Positions 1 to 8,410 of a stretch of 64,000 bases of DNA are shown one piece after another. How positions within the stretch are numbered: the first letter of the stretch is position 1; each line of letters begins with the position of its first letter. A program made the translations under genes and the position numbers. The DNA is from Acetobacteraceae bacterium (GTDB taxonomy: Bacteria; Pseudomonadota; Alphaproteobacteria; Acetobacterales; Acetobacteraceae), in the NCBI GenBank assembly GCA_030041375.1, contig JASHOA010000030.1, forward strand, positions 1-64,000. The letters run 5' to 3'. Under the pieces are notes generated by a model. It did no database searches, was not told where the DNA came from, and saw only the letters and a program-made list of their open reading frames with translations.

Positions 1-7
1 GGTACAG

Positions 8-51
8 ACCGGGTAGATTCCCGACATGTTAGACTGGGTTGATGGTCGACA
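8..51 (+). repeat. Left-end tandem 19-bp motifs of the IS
   Basis: Two direct copies of a 19-bp motif stand 25 bp apart: ACCGGGTAGATTCCCGACA at 8-26 and ACTGGGTTGATGGTCGACA at 33-51. They share the core AC-GGGT-GAT--CGACA. Repeated motifs near an IS end are candidate transposase binding sites. Confidence 0.75.
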
Positions 52-81
52 GGTCAAGTTGCATCGGAGGGAGGGCCGCCG

Positions 82-1326
82 ATGCCGTTTCTGGAGACCT
101 GCCGAATGGAAGAGCGTGTTCGAATGATGCTGGACTACGATACGGGGAACTGGAGCGTTTCGGAGTTGTGCCAGCGCTACCGGGTCTGTCGAGATACGTT
201 CTATGAGTGGCGCCAGCGCCGAGACGGCGGCGAGCCGGGTTGGTTCATGGATCGCTCGCATGCGGTCTGGCATTGCCCGCATCGGACGGGTTCGGAATTG
301 GCCGCCGCGGTGATATCGGCGCGCCGCCGCTTTCCGCATTTGGGGCCCCGCAAATTGCTTGTGGTGTTGCGTCGGCAAGCGCCCGAGAAGCCCTGGCCGG
401 CGCCGTCGACGATGGGCGATCTTCTGAAGAAGGCTGGGCTGGTTGAGCCGGTCAAGCGCCGGCGGCGAGCGATCGACCAGCGGCGGCCATTCGCGGCGGT
501 CACGGCGGCGAACGACGAGTGGAGCGCGGACTTCAAGGGTTGGTTTCGAACCCGGGACCAGCGCCGGGTTGATCCTCTGACGATCGCCGACAGCCACAGC
601 CGCTTCCTGATCGAGGTACGCGTTGCCCCACCGACGATCGCGGGCGTGCAGCCGGTCTTCGCCACCGCCTTTCGAGATTACGGCCTGCCGCTGGCGATCC
701 GCTGCGACAATGGTCCACCGTTCGGCTCGGCGGGCGCCGGAGGGCTCAGCCGGCTGTCTGCCTGGTGGCTCAAGCTGGGGATCGATCCGCACTTCATCCG
801 GCCGGCCTCGCCCCAGGAGAACGGCCGGCACGAGCGCATGCATCGTACGCTCAAGGCCCAGACGTCGCGCCCACCCGCCGCCAATCCGGCCGCGCAGCAA
901 CGCCGCTTCGATGCTTTTCGCCGGCATTACAACCAAGAGCGCCCCCACGAAGCCCTGAACCAGAGCACGCCGGCCGAGCACTACGCGGCCTCGTCCCGCT
1001 CCTTGCCGGACCGGATCGAAGACCCCTGGTATGACGCCGACCACCAGGTTCGACGCATCCGCACCTCCGGTGAAGTCATGTGGAAGGGCGAGCGCATCTT
1101 CATCAGTGAAGCCCTCGTCGGCGAGCTCGTCGGCATCGCCGAACTCGAAACCGGGGACCACGTCGTGCGCTTCTGCACACGCGACATCGGCATTCTCAAC
1201 CGCAAAAGCCGGTTCCGTCGGTTCGCTCCGCCTCGCGATACGCCGCCCGAGCCAACGGAACCGGCTCACCCAACCGATCTGTCGGGTATCATCCCGGTCC
1301 AAAATGTCGACCATCAACCCGGTTGA
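82..1326 (+). CDS. IS481-family transposase (DDE integrase core)
   Basis: This 414-residue transposase would cut and rejoin the ends of the flanking IS. Residues about 10-45 form a helix-turn-helix resembling those of IS481/IS3 transposases (SVSELCQRYRVCRDTFYEW). The rve-type catalytic core follows, with D150 in WSADFKG, D209 in RCDNGPPF and E251 in NGRHERMHRTLK, which match the family DDE triad. The D-to-E spacing is slightly long because of a short Gly/Ala-rich insert near residue 217. The C-terminal 80 residues resemble the beta domain that IS481 proteins carry after the core. Length is typical or slightly long for the family and no frameshift is needed. The ATG at 82 follows a GGAGGGAGGG-type purine tract. 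Confidence 0.9.
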   Translation: MPFLETCRMEERVRMMLDYDTGNWSVSELCQRYRVCRDTFYEWRQRRDGGEPGWFMDRSHAVWHCPHRTGSELAAAVISARRRFPHLGPRKLLVVLRRQAPEKPWPAPSTMGDLLKKAGLVEPVKRRRRAIDQRRPFAAVTAANDEWSADFKGWFRTRDQRRVDPLTIADSHSRFLIEVRVAPPTIAGVQPVFATAFRDYGLPLAIRCDNGPPFGSAGAGGLSRLSAWWLKLGIDPHFIRPASPQENGRHERMHRTLKAQTSRPPAANPAAQQRRFDAFRRHYNQERPHEALNQSTPAEHYAASSRSLPDRIEDPWYDADHQVRRIRTSGEVMWKGERIFISEALVGELVGIAELETGDHVVRFCTRDIGILNRKSRFRRFAPPRDTPPEPTEPAHPTDLSGIIPVQNVDHQPG

Positions 1327-1329
1327 ACA
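1280..1329 (-). repeat. Right-end tandem 19-bp motifs of the IS (inverted)
   Basis: Read on the minus strand, the right end carries the same motif twice with the same 25-bp period: ACCGGGTTGATGGTCGACA (1323-1305) and ACCGGGATGATACCCGACA (1298-1280). The outermost bases TGTTCA (1329-1324) give the TGT tip expected of IS481 elements. The transposase stop codon lies within the outer copy. Confidence 0.75.
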
Positions 1330-1391
1330 CTCCTCCACCCAAGAACTCCCGGTGTTATGTTGCCTCACCCGCCTCTCGCAGGAAGCCCGCC

Positions 1392-2387
1392 ATGCCACGC
1401 TGCATCACCGTCGCCGCCGCCCAGTTGGGCCCGATCCAGATGGCAGAGCCACGCTCCGTCGCCGTCGAGCGGATGCTCCGCCTCCTCGAACGCGCCCACC
1501 GCCACGGCGCCGAGCTTGTCGTCTTTCCCGAACTCGCCCTCACCACCTTCTTTCCCAGGCACTATTACGACTCGGTCGAAGAAGCCGACCAATGGTTCGA
1601 AGCCGCCATGCCCTCGAACGAGACCGAGCCGCTCTTTTCGGCAGCGCGCCACCTCGGCATCGGATTTCATCTCGGCTACGCCGAGCTCTCGCTCGAGGCG
1701 GATGAAACCGGAAAAATCCGCCGCCGGCGCTTCAATACCGCGATCCTGGTCGGCCCCGAAGGCGATCTTCTCCTCAAATACCGCAAGATCCATCTGCCGG
1801 GACACGCCGCCTTCGATCCTGCCCGCAAGGTGCAGCATCTCGAGAAGCGCTATTTCGAGGTCGGCAATCTCGGCTTCCCGGTGATCCGGGCGCCGATGGG
1901 CACGCTCCCAGGCATCAATATGGGGCTCATGATCTGCAACGATCGCCGCTGGCCGGAAGCCTGGCGCGTGCTCGGTCTGCAGAAGGTGGAACTGGTGCTG
2001 CTCGGCTACAACACGCCGAGCCTCAATCTGGAGGGACGCGGCTTCCAGCCACATCATCTCCGCGTCTTCCACTCCCACCTCTCGGTGCAGGCCGGCTGCT
2101 ACCAGAATTCCTGCTTCGCCGTGGCAACCGCCAAGGCCGGCACAGAGGACGGCGCCGAACTGTTCGGCCATTCGATCATCGTCAATCCGGAGGGCGAGAT
2201 CGTCGCCATGGCGACCAGCTGGGACGACGAGGTGATCGTCGCCGACTGCAACCTCGACATGTGCACCCTCGGCCGCACCACCGTGTTCGCCTTCGAGAAG
2301 CACCGCCGCCCCGAGCATTACACGCGGATCACCGGCCAGACCGGGGCTGTCGATCCGCCGGTTTTCGAGAGGAAAGCGGCGGAGTAG
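1392..2387 (+). CDS. N-carbamoyl-D-amino-acid hydrolase-like nitrilase-superfamily amidohydrolase
   Basis: This 331-residue carbon-nitrogen hydrolase probably removes the carbamoyl group from N-carbamoyl-amino acids, the last step of hydantoin breakdown, in the cytoplasm. The nitrilase Glu-Lys-Cys triad is present: E47 in VFPELALTTFFP, K132 in KYRKIHLPGH and C182 in MICNDRRWPEAW. The family-specific blocks HLEKRYFEVGNLGFP and GYNTPS closely resemble known D-carbamoylases and the length agrees. I chose ATG 1392, preceded by AGGAAG, because the open frame extending to 1323 runs into the IS end. The hydantoinase A/B-type genes at 19.7-23.5 kb are too far away to be one operon. A related beta-ureido acid or amide substrate is possible. 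Confidence 0.85.
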   Translation: MPRCITVAAAQLGPIQMAEPRSVAVERMLRLLERAHRHGAELVVFPELALTTFFPRHYYDSVEEADQWFEAAMPSNETEPLFSAARHLGIGFHLGYAELSLEADETGKIRRRRFNTAILVGPEGDLLLKYRKIHLPGHAAFDPARKVQHLEKRYFEVGNLGFPVIRAPMGTLPGINMGLMICNDRRWPEAWRVLGLQKVELVLLGYNTPSLNLEGRGFQPHHLRVFHSHLSVQAGCYQNSCFAVATAKAGTEDGAELFGHSIIVNPEGEIVAMATSWDDEVIVADCNLDMCTLGRTTVFAFEKHRRPEHYTRITGQTGAVDPPVFERKAAE

Positions 2388-2401
2388 CCGCCCTACCTAC
2401 C

Positions 2402-3127
2402 TCAGCGCGCGTCGCGGAACGTCACCACCAGCACGTCGCGGAAGGCCGGCCGTGCCGGATCTTCGGGCTCGACCGGCGTCACCCCGTGCATCACCCGATG
2501 ATCGTCCACCAGCGCCGCGGCCAACGGCTCGGCCAGGGTGAAGCTCCCCAGCGTGTGCCCCTCGAGATCGTGGATCGAGGTGACGCCGCTTCGGATATTC
2601 TCCCGCCGGATCAGCAGCACCAGCACGTAATCCACCCCGTCGCGGTGCATGCCCTCCGGTGTCGGCCGGCCCGCCACGCCCGGCCTCGCCTCGATGCGGA
2701 ACTGGTGCACCTCGATATGCCAGGCACGGCCGGGAGCAAGCCGGTCGAACAGGCTCCGGCAGGTGGCGAGAATCGCCCGCATGCTCGGCCCCGCGCCCAC
2801 CGCCTCCGCAATCGGGGCAAACCAGCGTTCGATCCCGCCGTTGAGCGCGTTGTAATCGCGACTCTGGTAATGCGGCTGGTGCGGCATGCGCACGATTGGT
2901 CCGTCTGCTTCCGCCGCAAAAACGCCGAACCGGCGCTTGCGGTATCTCCCGCCGTCCGCCATGTAGGTATCGAGCCCGAGATCATCCCAGCTCGCCGTAA
3001 ATTCCGCCAAGTCGGCAAGTGGCCCCGCCGCCTCGAAAAGAGACCGCATGCGCGCCGCCGCTACATGGGCAAAGCCGTCGCGGGCAAGGGTATGGAAAAG
3101 ATCGGCCTGCGGATCAGTGCGGGTCAT
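2402..3127 (-). CDS. 2-oxoglutarate/Fe(II) dioxygenase family protein
   Basis: This 241-residue protein resembles the 2OG-Fe dioxygenase group (PF10014-like) that includes bacterial free-amino-acid hydroxylases such as L-isoleucine dioxygenase. The metal-binding facial triad is visible as H and D in GMHRDGVDYV and a distal H in DDHRVMHGVTPV. An Arg for 2-oxoglutarate is likely in FRDVLVVTF. The substrate cannot be read from the sequence; a free amino acid is the family precedent. Its ATG overlaps the stop of the upstream channel gene by four bases (ATGA at 3124-3127), so it is probably translated by coupling from the channel mRNA. It converges with the amidohydrolase at 1392. Confidence 0.75.
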   Translation of the reverse strand: MTRTDPQADLFHTLARDGFAHVAAARMRSLFEAAGPLADLAEFTASWDDLGLDTYMADGGRYRKRRFGVFAAEADGPIVRMPHQPHYQSRDYNALNGGIERWFAPIAEAVGAGPSMRAILATCRSLFDRLAPGRAWHIEVHQFRIEARPGVAGRPTPEGMHRDGVDYVLVLLIRRENIRSGVTSIHDLEGHTLGSFTLAEPLAAALVDDHRVMHGVTPVEPEDPARPAFRDVLVVTFRDAR

Positions 3128-5583
3128 GGCACGGCTCTCCGGCGCGGAGCCTCGGCAAGGCTCTGCCCTTCATCGACACGATAAAACGGGCTCGGCTGGT
3201 CGAGAACCAGCTTTTGCGTCGGATAAGGCATCTCGATATCGAGTTCCTCGAACCGGCGCTTTACGCGCCGGTTGAATTCGCGCGAGACCGACCAGCGCTG
3301 CGACGGCCCGGTCCGGATCCGGCAGGCGATGATCACGGAGGAGGCGCCGAACTGATCGAGCCCCCACACTTCCAGCTCATCGCGCACCATCGGCGCCCAT
3401 TCCGGATCCTTGCGCATGTCGTGCGCAATCTCCTTCAGGACCGCGATGACGTGATCGACGTCCTCCTTGTACGCGACACCGATGTTGAACACCGCGTAAC
3501 CGAAGTCCCGCGTCATGTTGGTCACCGTCGTGACGGAGCTGAAGGGAATGAGATGCACCGAGCCATCGGAGGCCCGGAGGCGAATGGTGCGCACCGAGAG
3601 ATTCTCGACCACGCCCGAAAGCCCGCCGAGGCTCACCACGTCACCCACCTGCATGGCATTCTCGAACAGCAGGAACAGCCCATTGATGATGTCCTGCACC
3701 AGCTTTTGCGAGCCGAAGCCGATCGCAATGCCGATCACGCCGGCGCTGGCAAGCAAGGGGGCGATGTTGAGCCCGACCTCGCTCAGCACCATCAGCCCGA
3801 CCAGCACGCCGATCGCGATGATCAGGCTGGTCCGCAACATCGGCAGCAATGTCCTCAGTCGCGCCGAGCGCGCGGCCTGCCCGTCGCGCGAGAGCCGTGC
3901 AAGGTGCCGCTCGATCGCACCATTCGCCAGCTCCCAGGCCATGAGGGCCACCAGCACGGTGATCCCGATCACCACGATCGCCTCGATCACGCGCGATCCG
4001 AGCGAACCGGAAGCAAACCACGAGAAGGCATCGATGCCCCAAAGCTCGAGCACGACGACGAAGGCAACGATGCCGACGACGAATGAGATCAGGTTGCGCA
4101 GGCCACGCACATAGTGCCGCACGCGCCGCTCCAGCCCCGGCAGACGTTCCGCCAGATCCTCGCTGATCCTGATATGCCGCTCGATGGCACGCCAGACCGA
4201 ACGATTGCAGAGCCAGGCAAGCGCGATCACGACCGCCGTCACCACGCCGAAGCGGATCAAAAAGTGATATCGGTTCGGAACACCGATCGCCCAGACGAAC
4301 CAGAGCGCGATCAGGTAGAATATCGCCACCCAGTGCCAGAGCGCGGCAACAATGTTGCGCAGGCCGGCGATAGGCCCGCGCGCGCCTTCCGGCGCACGGA
4401 TCAGCGCCGCCAGGTTGCGGCGCTGCTGCAGCACCACCACGATCAGCATCAGGTGCACGATCAGCACCACCAGCTTGATCAGCGCGTGATGCAGGCTCTC
4501 GTAAAGACCGAACAGCAGCGCAACTTCGGCGGCGATGTAGCCGAACACGCTCACACCTACGATCCGCCGTGCCCAGAGCATGGTGTAGCGGGCCGCCTCA
4601 TCCGAGACCGGCAGAATCCTGAGCGGGCCGCACTCCGCACCCATCAGCATCCGCATCACCGAAAGCAGGATGCGCGCCACCACGTAGGCGTTGGCGACGG
4701 CAAGAATTCCCAGCCGCACGCTCAGGCCATCGCCCGCTCCCCCGGCCAAGAGGCCGTTGGCAACGGCCGCAAACATCAGGACCGGAACGAGATCGAGCAG
4801 CAGCCCGACCGCCGCAAACCCGGTGCGCAAAAGATGCGCCGCCGCCGCGTGGCCGAACCCGCCAGGCTCCGTCTCCCCTGCTTCCGCCCGCGCTTCACCC
4901 TCGTCCACCGGGTCGGCCAGCGGCGGCGCTTCGCCGCCCTGCCTCCGTTCAGCCCGCTGCGCGCGCGCAACAACGCCCGCCCGCGGCACCCTCATGCCCC
5001 GGATCACCAGCCATTCGGCAACCAACCCGGCGCCGATCACCAGGAGAAGCCGCCAGCCGACATTGAATAGCTGTGCCTGCAGATAGGGTGAGTTCCAGAG
5101 CGTGCTGATCCAGACCGAGAGCAGCGGCAGCGAAACGATCGCCCGCACATCCGCGACCAACCCTCCGCTTGTCGCCGTCAGCGCTTTCGACAGTGAGACC
5201 AGAAGGTCCGCGCCAAGGCTGTTCGGCTGCAACGGGATGGCGAGGCCGGCGCCGGCTGTCGTGGCAGGCGCTGCCTTCGCCCCCGGCGCAGGCGTCGTGC
5301 CGGCCGCCCCGGCCCCGGCAGCCGATGGCACCGGCGGCGCCGGCGCCGCCGCGGGTACCGCCGCCGCCGGCGATGCCTCCACGATCGCCCTGAGCGTGGC
5401 GATGAAGGCATCCCGGCTCTTCGGATTCTCGAGCACGGTCAGCGCCGCCGCCGCTTGCTCCCGGCTGATCGGGAGTTGCGGTCCCGGTGCCGCAGCGGCC
5501 AGTCCCACCAAAATGACAACCAGCAGCGGGGCGCGAATCCACGCCCGCCACGACGCCCTTCGAGCCGGGATCAACTCACGCAT
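3124..5583 (-). CDS. Large MscS-family mechanosensitive channel with extra transmembrane helices
   Basis: This roughly 819-residue inner-membrane protein likely opens a non-selective pore under membrane tension to release solutes after osmotic downshock. It has an N-terminal signal/anchor (APLLVVILVGLAAAAPG), an Ala/Pro-rich periplasmic linker and many hydrophobic helices. The conserved MscS pore/beta module lies near residues 590-800 (GIAIGFGSQKLVQDIINGLF, then ENAMQVGDVV). Length fits the large MscK/YbdG-like subgroups rather than the roughly 280-residue MscS. I start at ATG 5583, preceded by GGAGGGGA. The frame remains open to 5715, but those extra codons fall in a 107-bp repeat and should not be annotated as protein. 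It is coupled to the dioxygenase downstream. Confidence 0.85.
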   Translation of the reverse strand: MRELIPARRASWRAWIRAPLLVVILVGLAAAAPGPQLPISREQAAAALTVLENPKSRDAFIATLRAIVEASPAAAVPAAAPAPPVPSAAGAGAAGTTPAPGAKAAPATTAGAGLAIPLQPNSLGADLLVSLSKALTATSGGLVADVRAIVSLPLLSVWISTLWNSPYLQAQLFNVGWRLLLVIGAGLVAEWLVIRGMRVPRAGVVARAQRAERRQGGEAPPLADPVDEGEARAEAGETEPGGFGHAAAAHLLRTGFAAVGLLLDLVPVLMFAAVANGLLAGGAGDGLSVRLGILAVANAYVVARILLSVMRMLMGAECGPLRILPVSDEAARYTMLWARRIVGVSVFGYIAAEVALLFGLYESLHHALIKLVVLIVHLMLIVVVLQQRRNLAALIRAPEGARGPIAGLRNIVAALWHWVAIFYLIALWFVWAIGVPNRYHFLIRFGVVTAVVIALAWLCNRSVWRAIERHIRISEDLAERLPGLERRVRHYVRGLRNLISFVVGIVAFVVVLELWGIDAFSWFASGSLGSRVIEAIVVIGITVLVALMAWELANGAIERHLARLSRDGQAARSARLRTLLPMLRTSLIIAIGVLVGLMVLSEVGLNIAPLLASAGVIGIAIGFGSQKLVQDIINGLFLLFENAMQVGDVVSLGGLSGVVENLSVRTIRLRASDGSVHLIPFSSVTTVTNMTRDFGYAVFNIGVAYKEDVDHVIAVLKEIAHDMRKDPEWAPMVRDELEVWGLDQFGASSVIIACRIRTGPSQRWSVSREFNRRVKRRFEELDIEMPYPTQKLVLDQPSPFYRVDEGQSLAEAPRRRAVP

Positions 5584-5630
5584 TCCCCTCCAAAATACAC
5601 ATCCACGGCGGACCGGATCCGACCTATGTT

Positions 5631-5737
5631 CTAGCCCGCGATCGCCCGAGGCGGAATCGTCGGAGGGCGTGAATCGCGGGCTCGAATAAACCGCTCGACC
5701 CGTGTCGGGCTGCACGGTCAGCCCGACACGGGCCTAG
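5631..5737 (+). repeat. 107-bp CTAG-bounded palindromic repeat, copy 1 (family A)
   Basis: This is the first of four copies of a 107-bp element (others at 15501, 25314 and 34667). It has two stems: AGCCCGCGAT (5633-5642) pairs with ATCGCGGGCT (5673-5682), and CCCGTGTCGGGCTG (5699-5712) pairs perfectly with 5719-5732. It starts and ends with CTAG, and the terminal CTAG is shared with the family B repeat that follows. It lies between the channel gene start and the HIG1 gene. Confidence 0.9.
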
Positions 5738-5869
5738 TGTCCTGCCCCTGGTCTCTCGTTGCCCACGGCAGCGACTGCAACGGGATCAGCGGGCCACTGA
5801 AAACAAGGAGCGAATGTGCAGAACAAGGACGTGCATCATGGATCACAAGCGTTAGTGTCGGCACCCTAG
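5734..5869 (+). repeat. About 136-bp CTAG-bounded repeat, copy 1 (family B)
   Basis: This copy is similar to 52353-52487 through conserved blocks: CTAGTGTCCTGCCCC at the left, GGGATCAGC-GGCCACTGAAAA in the middle and AAGCGTT-G-GTCGGCAC at the right, ending CTAG. The ends are weakly inverted (TGTCCTGCC against TGTGCCGAC read inward in the other copy). It is joined head to tail with family A through a common CTAG, and it ends three bases before the apparent start of the next gene. Confidence 0.8.
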
Positions 5870-5871
5870 CC

Positions 5872-6063
5872 GTGCGGCTCATTCTCGTCATCCTCATCGG
5901 CCTCGCTCTCATTGCCACGCTCGGCGTTCTGTTCGCCGGGGTGATCACCCTCGCCCAACCGCAACACGATCCCAGGCGCTCCAATATGCTGATGCGCTGG
6001 CGTATCGTGCTGCAGGGCACGGCGCTCCTGCTGCTGGCCCTCCTGTTCCTGGTGACCCGTTAG
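5872..6063 (+). CDS. HIG1-domain (hypoxia-induced type) twin-transmembrane protein
   Basis: This 63-residue inner-membrane protein has two hydrophobic helices (about residues 2-27 and 43-61) around a polar loop. The loop reads DPRRSNMLMRWRIVLQG, a close fit to the HIG_1_N signature (SN-LMRWRV-LQG). In mitochondria, members are linked to cytochrome oxidase supercomplexes; the bacterial role is not established. GTG 5872 is the first start outside the repeat. No Shine-Dalgarno sequence is visible because the bases upstream are the end of the family B repeat. The start is therefore uncertain, and the insertion may have displaced the native leader. The frame is open back to 5737 through the repeat. 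Confidence 0.65.
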   Translation: MRLILVILIGLALIATLGVLFAGVITLAQPQHDPRRSNMLMRWRIVLQGTALLLLALLFLVTR

Positions 6064-6111
6064 CTCCCGCGCACTCTTGTCCCCAACCAATGCGGCCGGA
6101 ACGCGGCACGA

Positions 6112-7617
6112 TCAGGACAGGTAGCGCCGCGTCAGGTGCGCCTCGAAGGCAGCGGGATCGAGCGGCCGCCCCGTCACTTCCCGCAGCAGTCCGTTGTAAT
6201 CGAAGAGACTTCCCTTGGCGTGGACATGCCTGGCGAGCCAGCCCGTGAGCGGAGAGAGATCCCCTTCTCCGAGCGCCGTCTCCAGGCCCGGCAAGGCCGC
6301 GCGCGCCGTCTCCATGAACTGCGCCGCCGCCATCGCGCCCAGGCTGTAGCTCGGGAAGTAGCCGAAGCTGCCGTCGTACCAGTGGATGTCCTGCAGGCAC
6401 CCCAGGCCGTCATCGGGCGGAACGATCCCCAGCAGGGCCTCGATTCCGGCATTCCAGGCCGCCGGTAAATCGGCAGGCTCGAGATCGCCCTCGATCAACG
6501 CCCGCTCGAGTCGGAACCGCAGGATCACGTGCGCCGGATAAGTCAGTTCATCGGCGTCCACGCGGATGAAGCCCCTTTCGACGCGCCGGCATAGACGGCC
6601 GAGGTTGTCCGCGCCAAAGGCGGGATCGGGGGCGAAAACGCGGGAAAGCTCGCCGCCGAGCCAGCCCAGAAAAGCATCGGTCCGGCACGCCTGCATCTCG
6701 ACGATGAGAGACTGGCTCTCGTGCGCCGCCATCCCCGCCGCGGCTCCCACCGGCTGGCGGGCCCAGGCCGCCGGCAGGCCTCGCTCATAGAGCGCGTGTC
6801 CCGTCTCGTGCAGCACCGCAAAGACCGCCCGCAGGGCATCCCTCTCGTCGTAGCGGGTGGTGATGCGGATGTCGGTCGGGTTGCCGCCGCAGAAGGGATG
6901 GGTCGAGCGGTCGAGCCTGGCATGGGCGAACGAAAGCCCGGCCTGCTCGACAAGCCGACGGCAGAATGCCTCCTGCGCCGCCACCGGAAACGAGCCGGCA
7001 GGGCTGCGCGGCCTGGCAGGAAGCGCCGCCCGCGCCTCCGCCTCGGGCAGGGCGCGGGCAAGAAAGCGCTCATAGCGGGCGAAGACGGGTTCGACATCGG
7101 CCGCCTTGATGCCCGGCTGGAAGCCGTCCATCAGCGCATCGTAGGGGCTGAGCCCCAGCGCCGCCCCGAGCGCCCGCGCCTGCTCGCGCGCGAGGCGAAC
7201 CACCTCGGTGAAAGACGGCAGGAGGGCCGCATAGTCCGCTCGTTCCCGCGCCTCCCGCCAGATTTTCTCGCAGGCCGAGTCCGCCCGCGCCACGGCCTCG
7301 ACGAGCGCCCCCGGAACCGCCCGAGCGCGCCGCGCCGCGTGCCGCATGAGCCGGAGATTGGCTGCTCGCCAGGGATTGACATCAGGTCGATCGGCATCAG
7401 GCCTCGCCGCCTCGGCCTCCGCCAGCTCCGCGCCAAGCTCGGGCGCCGTCAGGATTTCATGTGCCAGCCCGGCCAGCACGGCGAGTTGATCCCCGCGCGC
7501 CGGTCCGCCGCCGGGCGGCATCATTGCCGCCGCGTCCCACCAGAGCAGCCCCTCCGCCTCCCCAAGCACGGCAAGGCGGTGAAACCGTGCGGCCAGCCGG
7601 TCATAGGCCTCGCTCAT
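6112..7617 (-). CDS. M32-family carboxypeptidase (carboxypeptidase Taq type)
   Basis: This 501-residue cytoplasmic zinc metallopeptidase removes C-terminal residues from peptides. The zinc motif HETGH is at 270-274, preceded by the family block STHPFCGGNPTDIRITTRY. Downstream are RVDADELTYPAHVILRF, with the third-ligand Glu region, and DIHWYDGSFGYFPSYSLG, both typical of M32 enzymes. Length matches the family. I start at ATG 7617 (MSEAYDRL); the frame extends upstream to 7686 but would overlap the SURF1 gene. It sits 10 bp behind SURF1 on the same strand, so the two are probably cotranscribed although functionally unrelated. Confidence 0.93.
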   Translation of the reverse strand: MSEAYDRLAARFHRLAVLGEAEGLLWWDAAAMMPPGGGPARGDQLAVLAGLAHEILTAPELGAELAEAEAARPDADRPDVNPWRAANLRLMRHAARRARAVPGALVEAVARADSACEKIWREARERADYAALLPSFTEVVRLAREQARALGAALGLSPYDALMDGFQPGIKAADVEPVFARYERFLARALPEAEARAALPARPRSPAGSFPVAAQEAFCRRLVEQAGLSFAHARLDRSTHPFCGGNPTDIRITTRYDERDALRAVFAVLHETGHALYERGLPAAWARQPVGAAAGMAAHESQSLIVEMQACRTDAFLGWLGGELSRVFAPDPAFGADNLGRLCRRVERGFIRVDADELTYPAHVILRFRLERALIEGDLEPADLPAAWNAGIEALLGIVPPDDGLGCLQDIHWYDGSFGYFPSYSLGAMAAAQFMETARAALPGLETALGEGDLSPLTGWLARHVHAKGSLFDYNGLLREVTGRPLDPAAFEAHLTRRYLS

Positions 7618-7627
7618 GGCCGGCCGC

Positions 7628-8374
7628 TCAGGCGCGAAGCCGCTGGCGGGACCAGATGCCGAACTCCAGTACCACCACGCCGGCAAGACCGAACCAGGTC
7701 AGCGCATATTGCAGATGGTTGTTTGGCGGGTGCGGCAGGTGCTCGGCCGGCATCGGATAGACCCCGGATTGCCGCTCACCAAGCGCAATCAGCGTGAAGG
7801 GAGCAACGTCGGAAAGCCCGAGCGCAGCACCGATCCGCGCCGGATCGAGCGTGTAGAAGCGCCGCCCGGCCGGGTCGTCGGGAGCCGAGAAGAAGCCCGG
7901 ATGAACAGCCGGTGCGATGAATCCGTTGATGACCGTGGGGCCCGTGGGAAGCCCGGCCGGACGTTCGTCCGCCAGCGGCACCCAGCCGAGATCGACCAGG
8001 ATCGGCCGCTCCCCCGCCCGTTCGAGCGGCACGACAAGCTGTCCACCCTGCACAGGTCCGGCCCTCGTATCCTCCACCTCGTCCCCGTAGATCGCCGCCA
8101 GGTCGAGACGGAGCCGCCCCTCCACGGCCACCTTGCTGAAGGGTCCCGCGTGCCCGGAAAGCGGAACGCCGGGGCGCGCCTCCGCGGCCGCTATCTCGGC
8201 CAGGATGCCGAGCTTCCACTTCAGCCGATGGAGCTGCCAGACCCCGAGCCCGACCAGCCCCGCCACCAGCAATCCGGCCAGCAACCCGGGCAGCAGCAAC
8301 GCCCGCCAGCGTCCGCCCGCCCTGCCATCACCCGCGGCCATCGTTGAACCGCCCGCCAAAGCACGGCTTGTCAT
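7628..8374 (-). CDS. SURF1-family cytochrome c oxidase assembly protein
   Basis: This 248-residue membrane protein assists haem insertion into the aa3-type cytochrome c oxidase. One hydrophobic helix near residues 27-46 precedes GVWQLHRLKWK, the SURF1 opening motif. A second helix near the C-terminus contains PNNHLQYALTWFGLA, the classical closing motif. The periplasmic domain between them includes FYTLDPARI. ATG 8374 has GGAG upstream. It follows the CoxIII gene by 36 bp in the same direction, a common alphaproteobacterial arrangement. The rest of the oxidase genes (subunits I and II, CtaB, CtaG) are not in this window. Confidence 0.92.
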   Translation of the reverse strand: MTSRALAGGSTMAAGDGRAGGRWRALLLPGLLAGLLVAGLVGLGVWQLHRLKWKLGILAEIAAAEARPGVPLSGHAGPFSKVAVEGRLRLDLAAIYGDEVEDTRAGPVQGGQLVVPLERAGERPILVDLGWVPLADERPAGLPTGPTVINGFIAPAVHPGFFSAPDDPAGRRFYTLDPARIGAALGLSDVAPFTLIALGERQSGVYPMPAEHLPHPPNNHLQYALTWFGLAGVVVLEFGIWSRQRLRA

Positions 8375-8410
8375 CGGCTCCGGCGCCGGCCGCCGCGTCC
8401 CCGCCCGCCC

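Larger units (their letters stand above)
1..1329 (+). mobile_element. IS481-family insertion sequence, left end at or just beyond the window edge
   Basis: One DDE transposase gene is bracketed by inverted terminal sequences. A 25-bp imperfect inverted repeat starting TGTT lies at 27-51 and, inverted, at 1305-1329, and the transposase stop codon lies inside the right repeat. A second related motif is found outside the left repeat (8-26) and inside the right repeat (1280-1298). The true left tip may therefore be about base 1 or earlier rather than base 27. No target duplication could be seen because the left flank is missing or ambiguous. The transposase frame is intact, so the element could be active. 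The right end falls about 60 bp upstream of the amidohydrolase start at 1392 and could affect its promoter. Confidence 0.85.
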
